Of a stretch of 64,000 bases of DNA, positions 47,047-54,803 are shown piece after piece. The translations under genes were made by a program, and so were the position numbers. The first letter of the stretch is position 1. Each line of letters starts with the position of its first letter. The stretch lies in NCBI RefSeq assembly GCF_014138625.1, contig NZ_JACJHY010000003.1, positions 248,001-312,000 on the forward strand, written 5' to 3'. The DNA comes from Aminobacter ciceronei (GTDB taxonomy: Bacteria; Pseudomonadota; Alphaproteobacteria; Rhizobiales; Rhizobiaceae). The notes below the pieces were generated by a model that searched no databases, had not been told where the DNA came from, and saw only the letters and a program-made list of their open reading frames with translations.

Positions 47047-49032
47047 ATGAACCAGCCCCATGATCAGAAATTCCGCACCTCGATGCTCGAGGAGAATGAC
47101 GGTCCCGGTCACAACCCGACCGACAACCGCACCATGGGCGACATCATCGCCAAGCGCTTCTCCCGCCGCAGCTTCCTCCAGGGTTCGCTCGCCGTCTCGG
47201 CCATCGCCGCAACCGTAAGCCCCATCGCAATCCTGCTCGCCGACGACGCCCGCGCCGCCTCTGCCTCCGCTTTTGCCTTCGACGAGATCGAGGCCGGCAT
47301 CGACGACAAGCATCACGTCGCCGCTGGCTACGACGCCGACGTGCTGTTGCGCTGGGGTGATCCGATCTTCGCCGACGCGCCCGAATTCGATCCGACCAAC
47401 CAGTCGGCGGAAGCCCAGGCCAAGCAGTTCGGCTACAACAACGATTATGTCGGCTATATCGCCCTCGAAGGCTCGTCCGAGCACGGCCTGCTGGTGGTCA
47501 ACCACGAATACACCAACGAGCACCTGATGTTCCCCGGCATCGTCAAGATCGTCGAGGGCAAGATCGAGGTCGCGCCAGCGGACCAGAAGCGCGTCGACAT
47601 CGAGATGGCGGCCCATGGCGGCACCATCGTCGAGATCCGCAAGGAAGCGGGCAAGTGGCATCCGGTCCGCGACGGCAAGCTCAACCGCCGCATCACTTCG
47701 ACCACCGAGATGCAGCTGACCGGCCCGGCCGCCGGCCATGATCGCCTGAAGACCAATGCCGATGCCACCGGTACCAAGGTGTACGGCACGCTCAACAACT
47801 GCGCCGGCGGCGTCACGCCCTGGGGCACCTACATCATGGCTGAGGAAAACTTCCACGGTTATTTCGGTGGCGAGCTGCCGGCCGATCATCCGGAGGCCGC
47901 CAACTACAAGCGCCTCGGCGTGCCGGAAGGCACTTATGAGTGGTTCAAGTTCTACGACCGCTTCGACGTCTCCAAGGAACCGAATGAGCCCAACCGCTTC
48001 GGCTGGATCGTCGAGGTCGACGTCAACGACCCGAACTCGCTGCCTAAGAAGCGCACGGCACTCGGTCGCTTCAAGCACGAGGGCGCTGAATCCATCGTGG
48101 CCAGCGACGGCCGCGTCGTCTTCTATCTCGGCGACGACGAGCGCTTCGACTACGTCTACAAGTTCGTGACCAAGGGCAAGTTCAACCCCGACGACCGTGC
48201 CGCCAATCTCGACCTGCTCGACGACGGCACGCTCTACGTCGCCAAATTCGCCGAGGACGGCACCTTCGCCTGGCTGCCGCTGGTCCAGGGCGACGGCCCG
48301 CTCACGGCCGACAACGGCTTTGTCAGCCAGGCCGACGTGGTCATCGAGACGCGCCGCGCCGCCGACCTGCTCGGTGCCACCAAGATGGACCGCCCCGAGG
48401 ACATCCAGCCCAATGCCGTCAACGGCAAGGTCTATGTCATGCTGACCAACAACACCAAGCGCAAGGCCGACCAGGTCGACGCTGCCAACCCGCGCGCCGA
48501 AAACGCCTTCGGCCACATCATCGAACTGATCGAGGACGGCAGCGATTTCACCGCCACCAAGGGCAAGTGGGAAGTGCTGCTCAAGTGTGGTGACCCGTCG
48601 GTCGCCGAGGTCGGCGCGTCATTTTCGACTTCGACCACCCAAAATGGCTGGTTCGGAATGCCCGACAACTGCGCCGTCGACTCCGCCGGCCGCCTGTGGG
48701 TGTCGACTGACGGAAATTCGCCCAAGGCCACCGGCCGCACCGACGGCCTGTGGGCCGTCGACACCGAGGGCGCGGCGCGCGCCACCTCGAAGCTGTTCTT
48801 CCGCGTGCCTGTCGGCGCCGAGATGTGCGGCCCGCTGTTCACGCCCGACGACCAGACCGCATTCGTTGCCGTCCAGCATCCGGCCGACGGTGGCGAGGAT
48901 TGGGAAGGCTTTGGCCGTCCGTCCTATTATGAGGACCTGTCGACGCGCTGGCCCGACTTCAAGCCCGATATGCCGGTCCGACCGGCCGTCGTCGCCATCA
49001 CCAGGCAGGGCGGCGGCAAGATCGCCGTCTGA
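47047..49032 (+). CDS. phoX: PhoX-family (DUF839) alkaline phosphatase
   Basis: This 661-aa protein carries a twin-arginine signal (FSRRSFLQGSLAVSAIAATVSP, about residues 36-57), as PhoX enzymes are exported folded with their Ca/Fe cofactors. The body has GYDADVLLRWGDPIF, LVVNHEYTNEHLMFPG, NNCAGGVTPWGTYIMAEENFHGYF, AESIVASDGRVVFYLGDDERFDYVYKFV and DNCAVDSAGRLWVSTDGN, all typical. It releases phosphate from organic phosphates under phosphate limitation. A Pho box upstream and a terminator at 49058 make it a single-gene unit. Confidence 0.94.
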   Translation: MNQPHDQKFRTSMLEENDGPGHNPTDNRTMGDIIAKRFSRRSFLQGSLAVSAIAATVSPIAILLADDARAASASAFAFDEIEAGIDDKHHVAAGYDADVLLRWGDPIFADAPEFDPTNQSAEAQAKQFGYNNDYVGYIALEGSSEHGLLVVNHEYTNEHLMFPGIVKIVEGKIEVAPADQKRVDIEMAAHGGTIVEIRKEAGKWHPVRDGKLNRRITSTTEMQLTGPAAGHDRLKTNADATGTKVYGTLNNCAGGVTPWGTYIMAEENFHGYFGGELPADHPEAANYKRLGVPEGTYEWFKFYDRFDVSKEPNEPNRFGWIVEVDVNDPNSLPKKRTALGRFKHEGAESIVASDGRVVFYLGDDERFDYVYKFVTKGKFNPDDRAANLDLLDDGTLYVAKFAEDGTFAWLPLVQGDGPLTADNGFVSQADVVIETRRAADLLGATKMDRPEDIQPNAVNGKVYVMLTNNTKRKADQVDAANPRAENAFGHIIELIEDGSDFTATKGKWEVLLKCGDPSVAEVGASFSTSTTQNGWFGMPDNCAVDSAGRLWVSTDGNSPKATGRTDGLWAVDTEGAARATSKLFFRVPVGAEMCGPLFTPDDQTAFVAVQHPADGGEDWEGFGRPSYYEDLSTRWPDFKPDMPVRPAVVAITRQGGGKIAV

Positions 49033-49057
49033 TAGAAGTCTTTGTGCCTGAGGGAAG

Positions 49058-49080
49058 CGGCCGCGTTCAGCGGCCGTTTT
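49058..49080 (+). terminator. Rho-independent terminator of phoX
   Basis: CGGCCGC-GTTCA-GCGGCCG followed by TTTTCATTTT, 26 bp after the stop codon. Confidence 0.8.
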
Positions 49081-49418
49081 CATTTTCCGGCCAGCGCCGG
49101 CCCGAGCGTGATCAGCGCCACCGCCACCACCGCGAGCCCGACGCCGATGCCCTGTATGCCGCTCAGCTTCTCGCCAAAATAAATGATGGCCACCGCGTTG
49201 ACGGCGATCAACTGGATCACCGCCGACAGCGAGAACGACACCGACATGCCGAAGTCCCGCACCAGGCGCAACATGATCAGGTTGCCCAGCGAATAGAGGA
49301 TCAGCGTCACCACCAGCTTGCCGATGGTCGGCTCGACGCCCCAGGTCTTGGCGACCATCGCGGCGATGAGGAAGATGACGGTCGAAAAACCGAGCAGCGA
49401 AAGGCCGACGACGGACAT
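49080..49418 (-). CDS. Small DMT/EamA-like membrane protein
   Basis: This 112-aa protein has four hydrophobic helices: GLSLLGFSTVIFLIAAMVAK, GKLVVTLILYSLGNLIMLRLV, SFSLSAVIQLIAVNAVAIIYFGE and GIGVGLAVVAVALITLGPAL. The penultimate segment with FGEKLSGIQGIGVGL is the EamA/SMR end motif. It probably acts as a dimer. Substrate unknown. Confidence 0.82.
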   Translation of the reverse strand: MSVVGLSLLGFSTVIFLIAAMVAKTWGVEPTIGKLVVTLILYSLGNLIMLRLVRDFGMSVSFSLSAVIQLIAVNAVAIIYFGEKLSGIQGIGVGLAVVAVALITLGPALAGK

Positions 49419-49521
49419 TTTTCAGGCAAGCTCCCACAAATGTCCGGCGATTTGCTCCGAATGCCGCGCCAACGTCAAGCAAAGCGGCGACACGCTCCAA
49501 CGTTATGGCGCCATGCGACGC

Positions 49522-49550
49522 AAAAACCCTCCCGTCCGGAAACGGGAGGG
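49522..49550 (-). terminator. Rho-independent terminator of the Cys-containing exported protein gene
   Basis: On the minus strand CCCTCCCGT-TTCCGG-ACGGGAGGG is followed by TTTTT, 36 bp beyond the stop codon. Confidence 0.85.
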
Positions 49551-49585
49551 CGCTTGGCTTCAGGTCTTGGGAACCCCTGATTCCA

Positions 49586-49891
49586 TCAGGGATAGGTACA
49601 CTTGCCCTTCTGCGGTTCGCCCTGCGGGCCCGGTGTGCCGGTCTCCTCCCAGTCGCCGCCATGGCTGATGCAATAGGAGATCATCAGGTTGCACGACGCC
49701 TTGTTGTTGCAGGTCTCGACATGGCCGTGGGTCTGTCCGCCGCCCGGCGCCTTGAGGCCGAGCTGGTGCGGCGGCGGTGCCGGCACGCGGGCCTTGAGCT
49801 GGGCAGCCGATGCAGCACCGGCAAAGGCCGACATCGAAAGTGCGAGCGTCGCGATCAGCGACGAGCGGATGATGGTGTTGGTCATGTTCAT
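49586..49891 (-). CDS. Small exported protein with four cysteines
   Basis: This 101-aa protein has a signal peptide (SSLIATLALSMSAFAGAASA, cleavage near residue 28) and a short mature part containing VETCNNKASCNLMISYCISHGGDW and KCTYP, four Cys in all. AGAGGAG lies 7 bases before the ATG at 49891. It has its own strong terminator. I do not recognise a family. It lies 3.9 kb from bufA, which also encodes a small exported four-Cys protein, but the sequences are not clearly related. Confidence 0.75.
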   Translation of the reverse strand: MNMTNTIIRSSLIATLALSMSAFAGAASAAQLKARVPAPPPHQLGLKAPGGGQTHGHVETCNNKASCNLMISYCISHGGDWEETGTPGPQGEPQKGKCTYP

Positions 49892-50059
49892 TTCGGTTCT
49901 CCTCTGGGACACTTTGATCTTGCGGCTCACCGGCCGCCACGATCGTGTGTGTCGGGGCTGGAGAAGAAGGTTCACGGCGGAGCTGGAAAAAAGTTCGGAC
50001 GATCTTTGAGGCCTCTTGCCATCCCGCGAAAACAGGCTGTCGGGCGGCAACCCGACAGC

Positions 50060-50809
50060 CTATTCGCCACTCACGGGGATCGTTGCAACAATCCGCCCGG
50101 AAAGCGCCAGGTCGTCGTTCGTCGCCATCACCGCCAGCGACGTCACCGGCAGTTCGGCCAACACGCGCCGCCGCCACCGCTCCGCCAATCCTGCCAGATC
50201 AGTCGTCTCCGCAGCGGTCAGAGCCGCCGCGAAATGGTAGAGGCCGACCACATGGAAGCGGGTCTGCCGCGCGCCGCAGGCTTGCTGGACCAGGCCGAAG
50301 ACATCTTCGTCGTGGTGGCAGCAGGGATAGACCGGCAGGTAGATCCGGCCGGTGTTGATCCGGCCGAGGAACGGCCCGCCGAGGCGCAGGGCAAGTGCTC
50401 CCAGCGGCGCGAGCGCTACGGTCACAGCCTGCACGCACCGCGCGATGTCGGGCTCGGACAGGCCACCGACGATGGTGGCATGCAGCTTGCCGGCGCGCTC
50501 GCGGCCGAGCTGCCAGGCGATCTTGTCGCTGAACGAAAACGAACGCAGCTCCGCCTCGAATGCTTGGAACGTATCGCTGCGGCCGAGCGCCTGGGCGTCG
50601 ATGGGGACGACAAGCGAATGGCGCGGCGTGTCATAGCGGCCATTGCGATAATCCGTGCCGTCCTTGCCGGCAATGATCTCGGCATGGCCTGGAGCAACCA
50701 GCGGCAGATGGGCAAGCCTATAGGCATCGTCGAAGGTCAGCGTCTCGCCGGGACCGAAGACCCGGCGCGACGCGTCAAAGGCCATGACGTTGTCGTTGCA
50801 GAATTTCAT
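50060..50809 (-). CDS. Hypothetical protein (possible 2H-phosphoesterase-like fold)
   Basis: This 249-aa soluble protein starts MKFCNDNVMAFDASRRVFGPG. It has a LHATIVGGLSEPD segment (an H-x-T motif) and later RFHVVGLYHFAAALTAAE (an H-F-A near the second expected position), with RIYLPVYPCCHHDEDVFGLVQQACG between them. This loosely recalls 2H phosphoesterases, but the second motif lacks Thr/Ser, so I give no function. It could be co-transcribed with the GNAT gene 36 bp upstream. Confidence 0.75.
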   Translation of the reverse strand: MKFCNDNVMAFDASRRVFGPGETLTFDDAYRLAHLPLVAPGHAEIIAGKDGTDYRNGRYDTPRHSLVVPIDAQALGRSDTFQAFEAELRSFSFSDKIAWQLGRERAGKLHATIVGGLSEPDIARCVQAVTVALAPLGALALRLGGPFLGRINTGRIYLPVYPCCHHDEDVFGLVQQACGARQTRFHVVGLYHFAAALTAAETTDLAGLAERWRRRVLAELPVTSLAVMATNDDLALSGRIVATIPVSGE

Positions 50810-50845
50810 CCTGAAACGTCCATGCGGCGGGTTCCCCCTGCGCGC

Positions 50846-51448
50846 TCATCCCGTTCGCGGCTTGACCATCAGCACCCAGTTCTCGCCTGCACCGGTCCAG
50901 CCATCCTTGACCATCGGCTCGGAGGCGACCTCGCGATAGCCGACGCTTTCATAGAGATGGCGGGCCTTGGTGTTGGCGTCCGAAACGATCAGGCTGGTGC
51001 CGGTGCAGCCGGTGGCCTCGGCGATCGCGTCGGCCATGGCCAGTAGCCGCGAGCCGTAGCCGCGCGCCCGTGCCTCCGGCAGCGTCGCCATGACGTTGAC
51101 ATACCAGCTGCCCACCGCCATCGCCTCGAGCATGTTGAATGGCACGAACATCGCCGGCGTGTCGGGGTCGGGCAACGACGGCTCGATCGGATAGCCGATC
51201 AGGCAGGCAATCACCTTGCCATGTTCCAGTACCACCGCGTTGCGATAGGAAAAGCTGCCTTGCTCGCGTTGCGCCCGCTGGCGGCCGACCTCCCAGGGGT
51301 CGCCACCTTCGGCCATCTTGGTCCAGAGATAAAGCGGCAGCCCGTCGCCAGCCATGTTGACCAGCTTGGCCAGGATCGCGGCGTCCTCCTTGGTGGCGGG
51401 CCGCGCCTCGGCAGTCAAACCCTCGTCGCGGTGCGCCTTTTCGGGCAT
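50846..51448 (-). CDS. GNAT family N-acetyltransferase
   Basis: This 200-aa acetyltransferase has the acetyl-CoA loop in MATLPEARARGYGSRLLAMADAI and the C-terminal TSLIVSDANTKARHLYESVGYREV of the GNAT fold. The N-terminus RPATKEDAAILAKLVNMAGDGLP is typical of amikacin/diverse-substrate GNATs, but no substrate can be assigned. It precedes the unknown 249-aa gene. Confidence 0.88.
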   Translation of the reverse strand: MPEKAHRDEGLTAEARPATKEDAAILAKLVNMAGDGLPLYLWTKMAEGGDPWEVGRQRAQREQGSFSYRNAVVLEHGKVIACLIGYPIEPSLPDPDTPAMFVPFNMLEAMAVGSWYVNVMATLPEARARGYGSRLLAMADAIAEATGCTGTSLIVSDANTKARHLYESVGYREVASEPMVKDGWTGAGENWVLMVKPRTG

Positions 51449-51558
51449 GACATGCTCCTCCAGTCCACAGCGTCCCCTCGCTGCGGCAGTATAGGAGCGC
51501 GCGTTCCGGGCGGCGTCAACCGCCGACCGCGTGTGTCTCGGGCAGGCCCGCCACCACC

Positions 51559-52062
51559 TCAGTCTTTACGTGCGCCAAGGCCAACCAGCCTGTCCAGAGA
51601 AAGCTGTCCGCCCCCATAAGCAGCCAGCGCCAATGCCATCGCCGCCCAGGGCAGATGGAAATTGGCCCAGCCCTCCGGCACCGTCAGTTGGATCACTGCC
51701 GTCATCGCCAGGATGCCGAGGGCGGCAAAGCGCGTGCCGAGCCCCAGCACCAGCAGGATCGGCAGCACAATCTCGCCGATGCCTGCCAGCGTCGCCATCA
51801 GGATCGGCGCCGGATAGGGGTACTGGCTGCCGAGGATGTGCAGCGAAAACTCCTGGGTAAACAGATAGCGCGCGCCGTTGGACAGCGTCAGGAAGCCGTC
51901 CCATTTGGTCAGTCCCGACTTGAAGAACGGCACGGCGATGGCAAAGCGCAGCGCCAGGAGTGGCAGCGCCTCGGGGATCGCCGCAATCGCTGACTCAATG
52001 CGCCGGATCGCGGAGCCCAAGCCGGCCTTGTGCGCCATTGGCGCGTGGTTGATGTCGCTCAT
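51559..52062 (-). CDS. DoxX family membrane protein (bufferin locus)
   Basis: This 167-aa protein has four membrane helices, with LPLLALRFAIAVPFFKSGLTKWDG, PAPILMATLAGIGEIVLPILLVLGLGTRFAALG and VPEGWANFHLPWAAMALALAAYGGGQLSLD, the DoxX pattern. Its ATG overlaps the bufC stop codon (ATGA). DoxX-like proteins are frequent last genes of DUF2282-DUF692-DUF2063 operons, where they may serve redox or metal handling in the membrane. Confidence 0.9.
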   Translation of the reverse strand: MSDINHAPMAHKAGLGSAIRRIESAIAAIPEALPLLALRFAIAVPFFKSGLTKWDGFLTLSNGARYLFTQEFSLHILGSQYPYPAPILMATLAGIGEIVLPILLVLGLGTRFAALGILAMTAVIQLTVPEGWANFHLPWAAMALALAAYGGGQLSLDRLVGLGARKD

Positions 52063-52823
52063 CTCATGTCTCCTTGTTGGTCAGCCACGCCGGCGAACAT
52101 GCCGAGCGCGACCAGGCCGACGATGGCGCGGCCGAAGTCGAATGCCGGGTCCGTGTCGAAGGCTTCAGCCGCGGCGTCGCCGATGCTGTCGCCGCGCAAC
52201 AGCGCTGCCGCGAACACCGCGTCCGCCTCGGCGATGACATGCACGGCCACCTCGATGTCCGGCCGGGTGATCACGATGCTCTCCGGCTCGAGCACCGTCT
52301 GCACGCGGACCTCGTCGCCCTGGTGGGCCTGCCAGATCGTCCCGATGGAAAACTTCGAACGAACCAGCGCCGCCGCCGGATGCGCAATGAGGGTGGCGCT
52401 GCCGAGCCGCTCGGGCGCCAGCCTTGCCAGCGCCGCGACGTCGAGCGGAACGATGTCGGCGGCGTGGTAGGCGCGGGTCCAGTAGGCCTCCAGCCGCGCC
52501 GTGTCGGCGAGATAGGGCAGGGCGGCGGCCGGGGCGAAGCCGGCGACGAAATCGGGAAAGCTGTCGCCATAGGCAAACATCACCGGGCTATCGGGCAGCG
52601 TCGTTGCGATGAAGGCGCGTGCCATGCCGTTGAAGAAGTCGTCGCCGACAAGCCGCCGCAGAACCGGGAAACGCTGGCTCAGCGCCTTGGAGAGCGAAAC
52701 CGCGACATTGTTGCGGTAGACGGCGAAGCGCGCCGCATCAGCCTCGCCGCGCGCGCTGGTCACGCCGTCCGGCAGCGGTCGTGTGGCATCGAGCAAGGCT
52801 GAGGCAAACGTGTTCTGGTCCAT
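52059..52823 (-). CDS. bufC: BufC-like DUF2063 protein
   Basis: This 254-aa protein begins with a DUF2063 (HvfC/BufC N-terminal) domain: FASALLDATRPLPDGV, RFAVYRNNVAVSLSKALSQRFPVLRRLVGDDFFNGMARAFI and YGDSFPDFVAGF. Such proteins act as partners of DUF692 iron enzymes and recruit the substrate peptide. The ATG at 52823 (or the GTG at 52829, which overlaps the bufB stop) starts it, so bufB, bufC and doxX are tightly coupled. Confidence 0.9.
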   Translation of the reverse strand: MDQNTFASALLDATRPLPDGVTSARGEADAARFAVYRNNVAVSLSKALSQRFPVLRRLVGDDFFNGMARAFIATTLPDSPVMFAYGDSFPDFVAGFAPAAALPYLADTARLEAYWTRAYHAADIVPLDVAALARLAPERLGSATLIAHPAAALVRSKFSIGTIWQAHQGDEVRVQTVLEPESIVITRPDIEVAVHVIAEADAVFAAALLRGDSIGDAAAEAFDTDPAFDFGRAIVGLVALGMFAGVADQQGDMR

Positions 52824-52825
52824 CG

Positions 52826-53713
52826 TCACGCGCGCCTGGAAAACCGCGCATCGCGCCGCAGCGCTGCCTCGTCGAGCACGGCCTCGGCGCGCGTGGCCTC
52901 CGCCAGCAGCACGGCAAAGGCCGGCACGTCATTGTCCCATTCGATCAGCGTCGGTACCGGGCCGGTGCGGCCGATCGTGTGGCGATAGAGCGAAAAGACG
53001 TCGTCGGCGACTGTCGAATTGTGGGCGTCGATCAGCAGCCGGTCACCGGCGCCGTCGACGGTCTCGTCATAGCCGGCGAGGTGGATCTCGCCGACGCGCT
53101 CGACCGGGAAGCGGTCGATGTAAGCGAACGGGTCGAGCCTGTGGTTGATGGCCGACACCATCACGTTGTTGACGTCGAGCAGCAGCCCGCAGCCGGTCCT
53201 TTCGGCAATGGCGTCGAGGAAGTCGATCTCGTCGATCGTGCTGTCTTCGAACAGGATGTAGGTCGAGGGATTTTCGAGCAGCATGCGCCGCCCCACCGCC
53301 TGCTGCACCTCGTCGACATGGGCGCTGACATGCGCCAGCGTCCGGTTCGTATAGGGCAGCGGCAGCAGGTCGTTCAGGAAGCCGGCGTCATGCGTCGACC
53401 AGGCCAGATGTTCGGAAAAGGACTGCGGCTGGTAGCGGTCGATCAGCCGCCGCAGCCGCGCCAGATGCGCCTTGTCGAGTGGTCGTTCGGCCCCGATCGA
53501 CAATCCGACGCCGTGCAGCGACAGCGGATAGCGCGCAACGATCTCGGACAGTGTCCGGTGCGGCGCACCGCCGTCGCCCATATAATTCTCGGCATGGACC
53601 TCGAAGAAGCCGATTTCGGGCTCGGTCGCGATGATTTCGCCTATGTGCTCGGGTTTGAGGCCAAGGCCCGCGCGGGCGGGTAGGGACTGGCCGCTTTGTG
53701 TACCGGTATTCAT
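52826..53713 (-). CDS. bufB: BufB-like DUF692 multinuclear iron oxidase (MNIO)
   Basis: This 295-aa TIM-barrel enzyme is of the DUF692/MNIO family, which modify Cys residues of small exported peptides using iron and O2. Metal-ligand-bearing motifs are [60 protein letters not shown] and [10 protein letters not shown]. The start at 53713 reads [23 protein letters not shown]; the upstream open frame is not MNIO-like. It follows bufA by 62 bp with a strong hairpin between them. Confidence 0.94.
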   Translation of the reverse strand: MNTGTQSGQSLPARAGLGLKPEHIGEIIATEPEIGFFEVHAENYMGDGGAPHRTLSEIVARYPLSLHGVGLSIGAERPLDKAHLARLRRLIDRYQPQSFSEHLAWSTHDAGFLNDLLPLPYTNRTLAHVSAHVDEVQQAVGRRMLLENPSTYILFEDSTIDEIDFLDAIAERTGCGLLLDVNNVMVSAINHRLDPFAYIDRFPVERVGEIHLAGYDETVDGAGDRLLIDAHNSTVADDVFSLYRHTIGRTGPVPTLIEWDNDVPAFAVLLAEATRAEAVLDEAALRRDARFSRRA

Positions 53714-53744
53714 GCTGGGTGCTCGGATGGGTCGGGCAGGCGAG

Positions 53745-53770
53745 ATGGGGCCCGGCGCGCCGGGCCCCAT
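53745..53770 (-). promoter_or_regulatory. 26-bp perfect palindrome between bufA and bufB
   Basis: The arm ATGGGGCCCGGCG is followed by its exact complement, giving a very stable 11-13-bp GC stem in the mRNA, 5 bp after the bufA stop. With no T run it likely protects the bufA mRNA or partly attenuates read-through, so that the peptide outnumbers its modifying enzyme. Confidence 0.7.
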
Positions 53771-53775
53771 GTGCA

Positions 53776-54063
53776 TCACATGGCAGTTGGCTCGAGCATG
53801 CCCTTGTGACCGTCGACGTCCATCGTCGTGCAGGTGCCGGCCGGCACGGCCTTCCAGGCGTTGCCCTGATAGTCCATGGTCGAGGTGCCGGCGCAGGTCG
53901 TGCCTGCTCCCGCGGCGCAATCGTTCTGGCCCTTCAGCGAAATGCCGTAGCACTTTTCCATGCCGACCATCTTTTCAGCCGGCAGCGGGGCGGCAAAGGC
54001 GGACGAGGCAAGTGCCGATGCGAGCGAGCCGGCGAGAGCAAGGGCTAGGGTCTGGCGATTCAT
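53776..54063 (-). CDS. bufA: BufA-like exported Cys-rich precursor (DUF2282)
   Basis: This 95-aa precursor has a signal peptide ([18 protein letters not shown], cleavage near residue 24) and a mature part with [43 protein letters not shown], four Cys in the DUF2282 pattern. In the bufferin model the Cys residues are modified by BufB to metal-binding groups and the peptide sequesters copper or similar metals in the periplasm. GGAGAA lies before the ATG. First gene of the leftward bufA-bufB-bufC-doxX operon. Confidence 0.92.
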   Translation of the reverse strand: MNRQTLALALAGSLASALASSAFAAPLPAEKMVGMEKCYGISLKGQNDCAAGAGTTCAGTSTMDYQGNAWKAVPAGTCTTMDVDGHKGMLEPTAM

Positions 54064-54119
54064 GACGTTCTCCTGATAAAGGATTGACAGGGAAGCGTTC
54101 TGCGTCCCATGCCGTCGAC

Positions 54120-54145
54120 TTCGCCGGCACCTCGCCATTCGTTAC
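54120..54145 (-). promoter_or_regulatory. Putative SigF-type promoter of bufA operon
   Basis: On the minus strand GTAACG (54140-54145) and CGAA (54120-54123) are separated by 16 bp. This recalls the GTAACC...CGAA motif of Caulobacter SigF targets as I remember it. It lies 56 bp before the bufA ATG. Confidence 0.6.
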
Positions 54146-54191
54146 GCCGGGCCGTGAACACGGTTTCGTGAGTGAGACGGCAGTTGGCGTT

Positions 54192-54239
54192 GTAACATTT
54201 CTGCGTCGACTGAAGTAACAAACGGCTTTTTAAGCCGAA
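54192..54239 (+). promoter_or_regulatory. Putative autoregulated promoter of sigF
   Basis: GTAACA occurs twice (54192-54197 and 54215-54220); the second is followed after 15 bp by CGAA (54236-54239), close to the bufA promoter pattern but one base shorter. It ends 16 bp before the sigF start codon. Confidence 0.45.
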
Positions 54240-54255
54240 GAGAAGGAAGACAGGC

Positions 54256-54792
54256 TTGACGAGGACGGATGACGCCGAACTCGCTCGGCTTTTCAGGGCG
54301 GCAATTTCAGGTGACGAAGGCGCATACGCTGCCTTTCTCGATGGCGTGGCGCAATTGGTGCGCGGATACTGCCGCAGACGTATCGTGCATGGCGGCGTCG
54401 AGCCGGAGGATGTCGTCCAGGAGGTTCTGCTTGCGATTCATCTGAAGCGTCATACCTGGCGCCAGGATGAAGCAGTGACGCCTTGGGTCTACGCCATCGC
54501 CCGCTACAAGCTGATCGATGCCTTCCGCCGCCGCGGCAAGCGCATTGAGGTCGACATCGCAGACTTCGCCGAAACGCTCGCCGAGCCCGAGAAGGACGAA
54601 GTGGGCGAGCGCGACATCGGCCGTGCGCTCGACGGCCTGGCCCCGGTGCAGCGCAGTGTCGTTGCCTCGGTTTCGGTCGAGGGCGCCTCGATCGGCGAGA
54701 CGGCCAATGCGCTTGGCATGACCGAGACGGCGGTGCGGGTGGCGCTGCATCGCGGCCTCAAGGCGATCGCGCATCGCTTCAGACAGGACTGA
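54256..54792 (+). CDS. sigF: ECF sigma factor, SigF type
   Basis: This 178-aa ECF sigma factor has region 2 in RRRIVHGGVEPEDVVQEVLLAIHLKRHTWRQDEAVTPWVYAIARYKLIDAFRRRGKR and region 4 in LDGLAPVQRSVVASVSVEGASIGETANALGMTETAVRVALHRGLKAI. The start is a TTG at 54256, preceded by GAAGGAAGA; no in-frame ATG lies nearby. Followed 11 bp later by nrsF, its membrane anti-sigma. In Caulobacter SigF answers chromate, cadmium and similar metal stress and drives DUF2282/DUF692 genes, as the divergent operon here suggests. Confidence 0.92.
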   Translation: MTRTDDAELARLFRAAISGDEGAYAAFLDGVAQLVRGYCRRRIVHGGVEPEDVVQEVLLAIHLKRHTWRQDEAVTPWVYAIARYKLIDAFRRRGKRIEVDIADFAETLAEPEKDEVGERDIGRALDGLAPVQRSVVASVSVEGASIGETANALGMTETAVRVALHRGLKAIAHRFRQD

Positions 54793-54803
54793 ACGGAACG
54801 GAA

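Noticed and set aside
46111-48516. 801-codon minus-strand frame over phoX and the PAP2 gene
   Set aside because: It runs antisense to phoX and out of frame through the PAP2 gene; both real genes have clear motifs.
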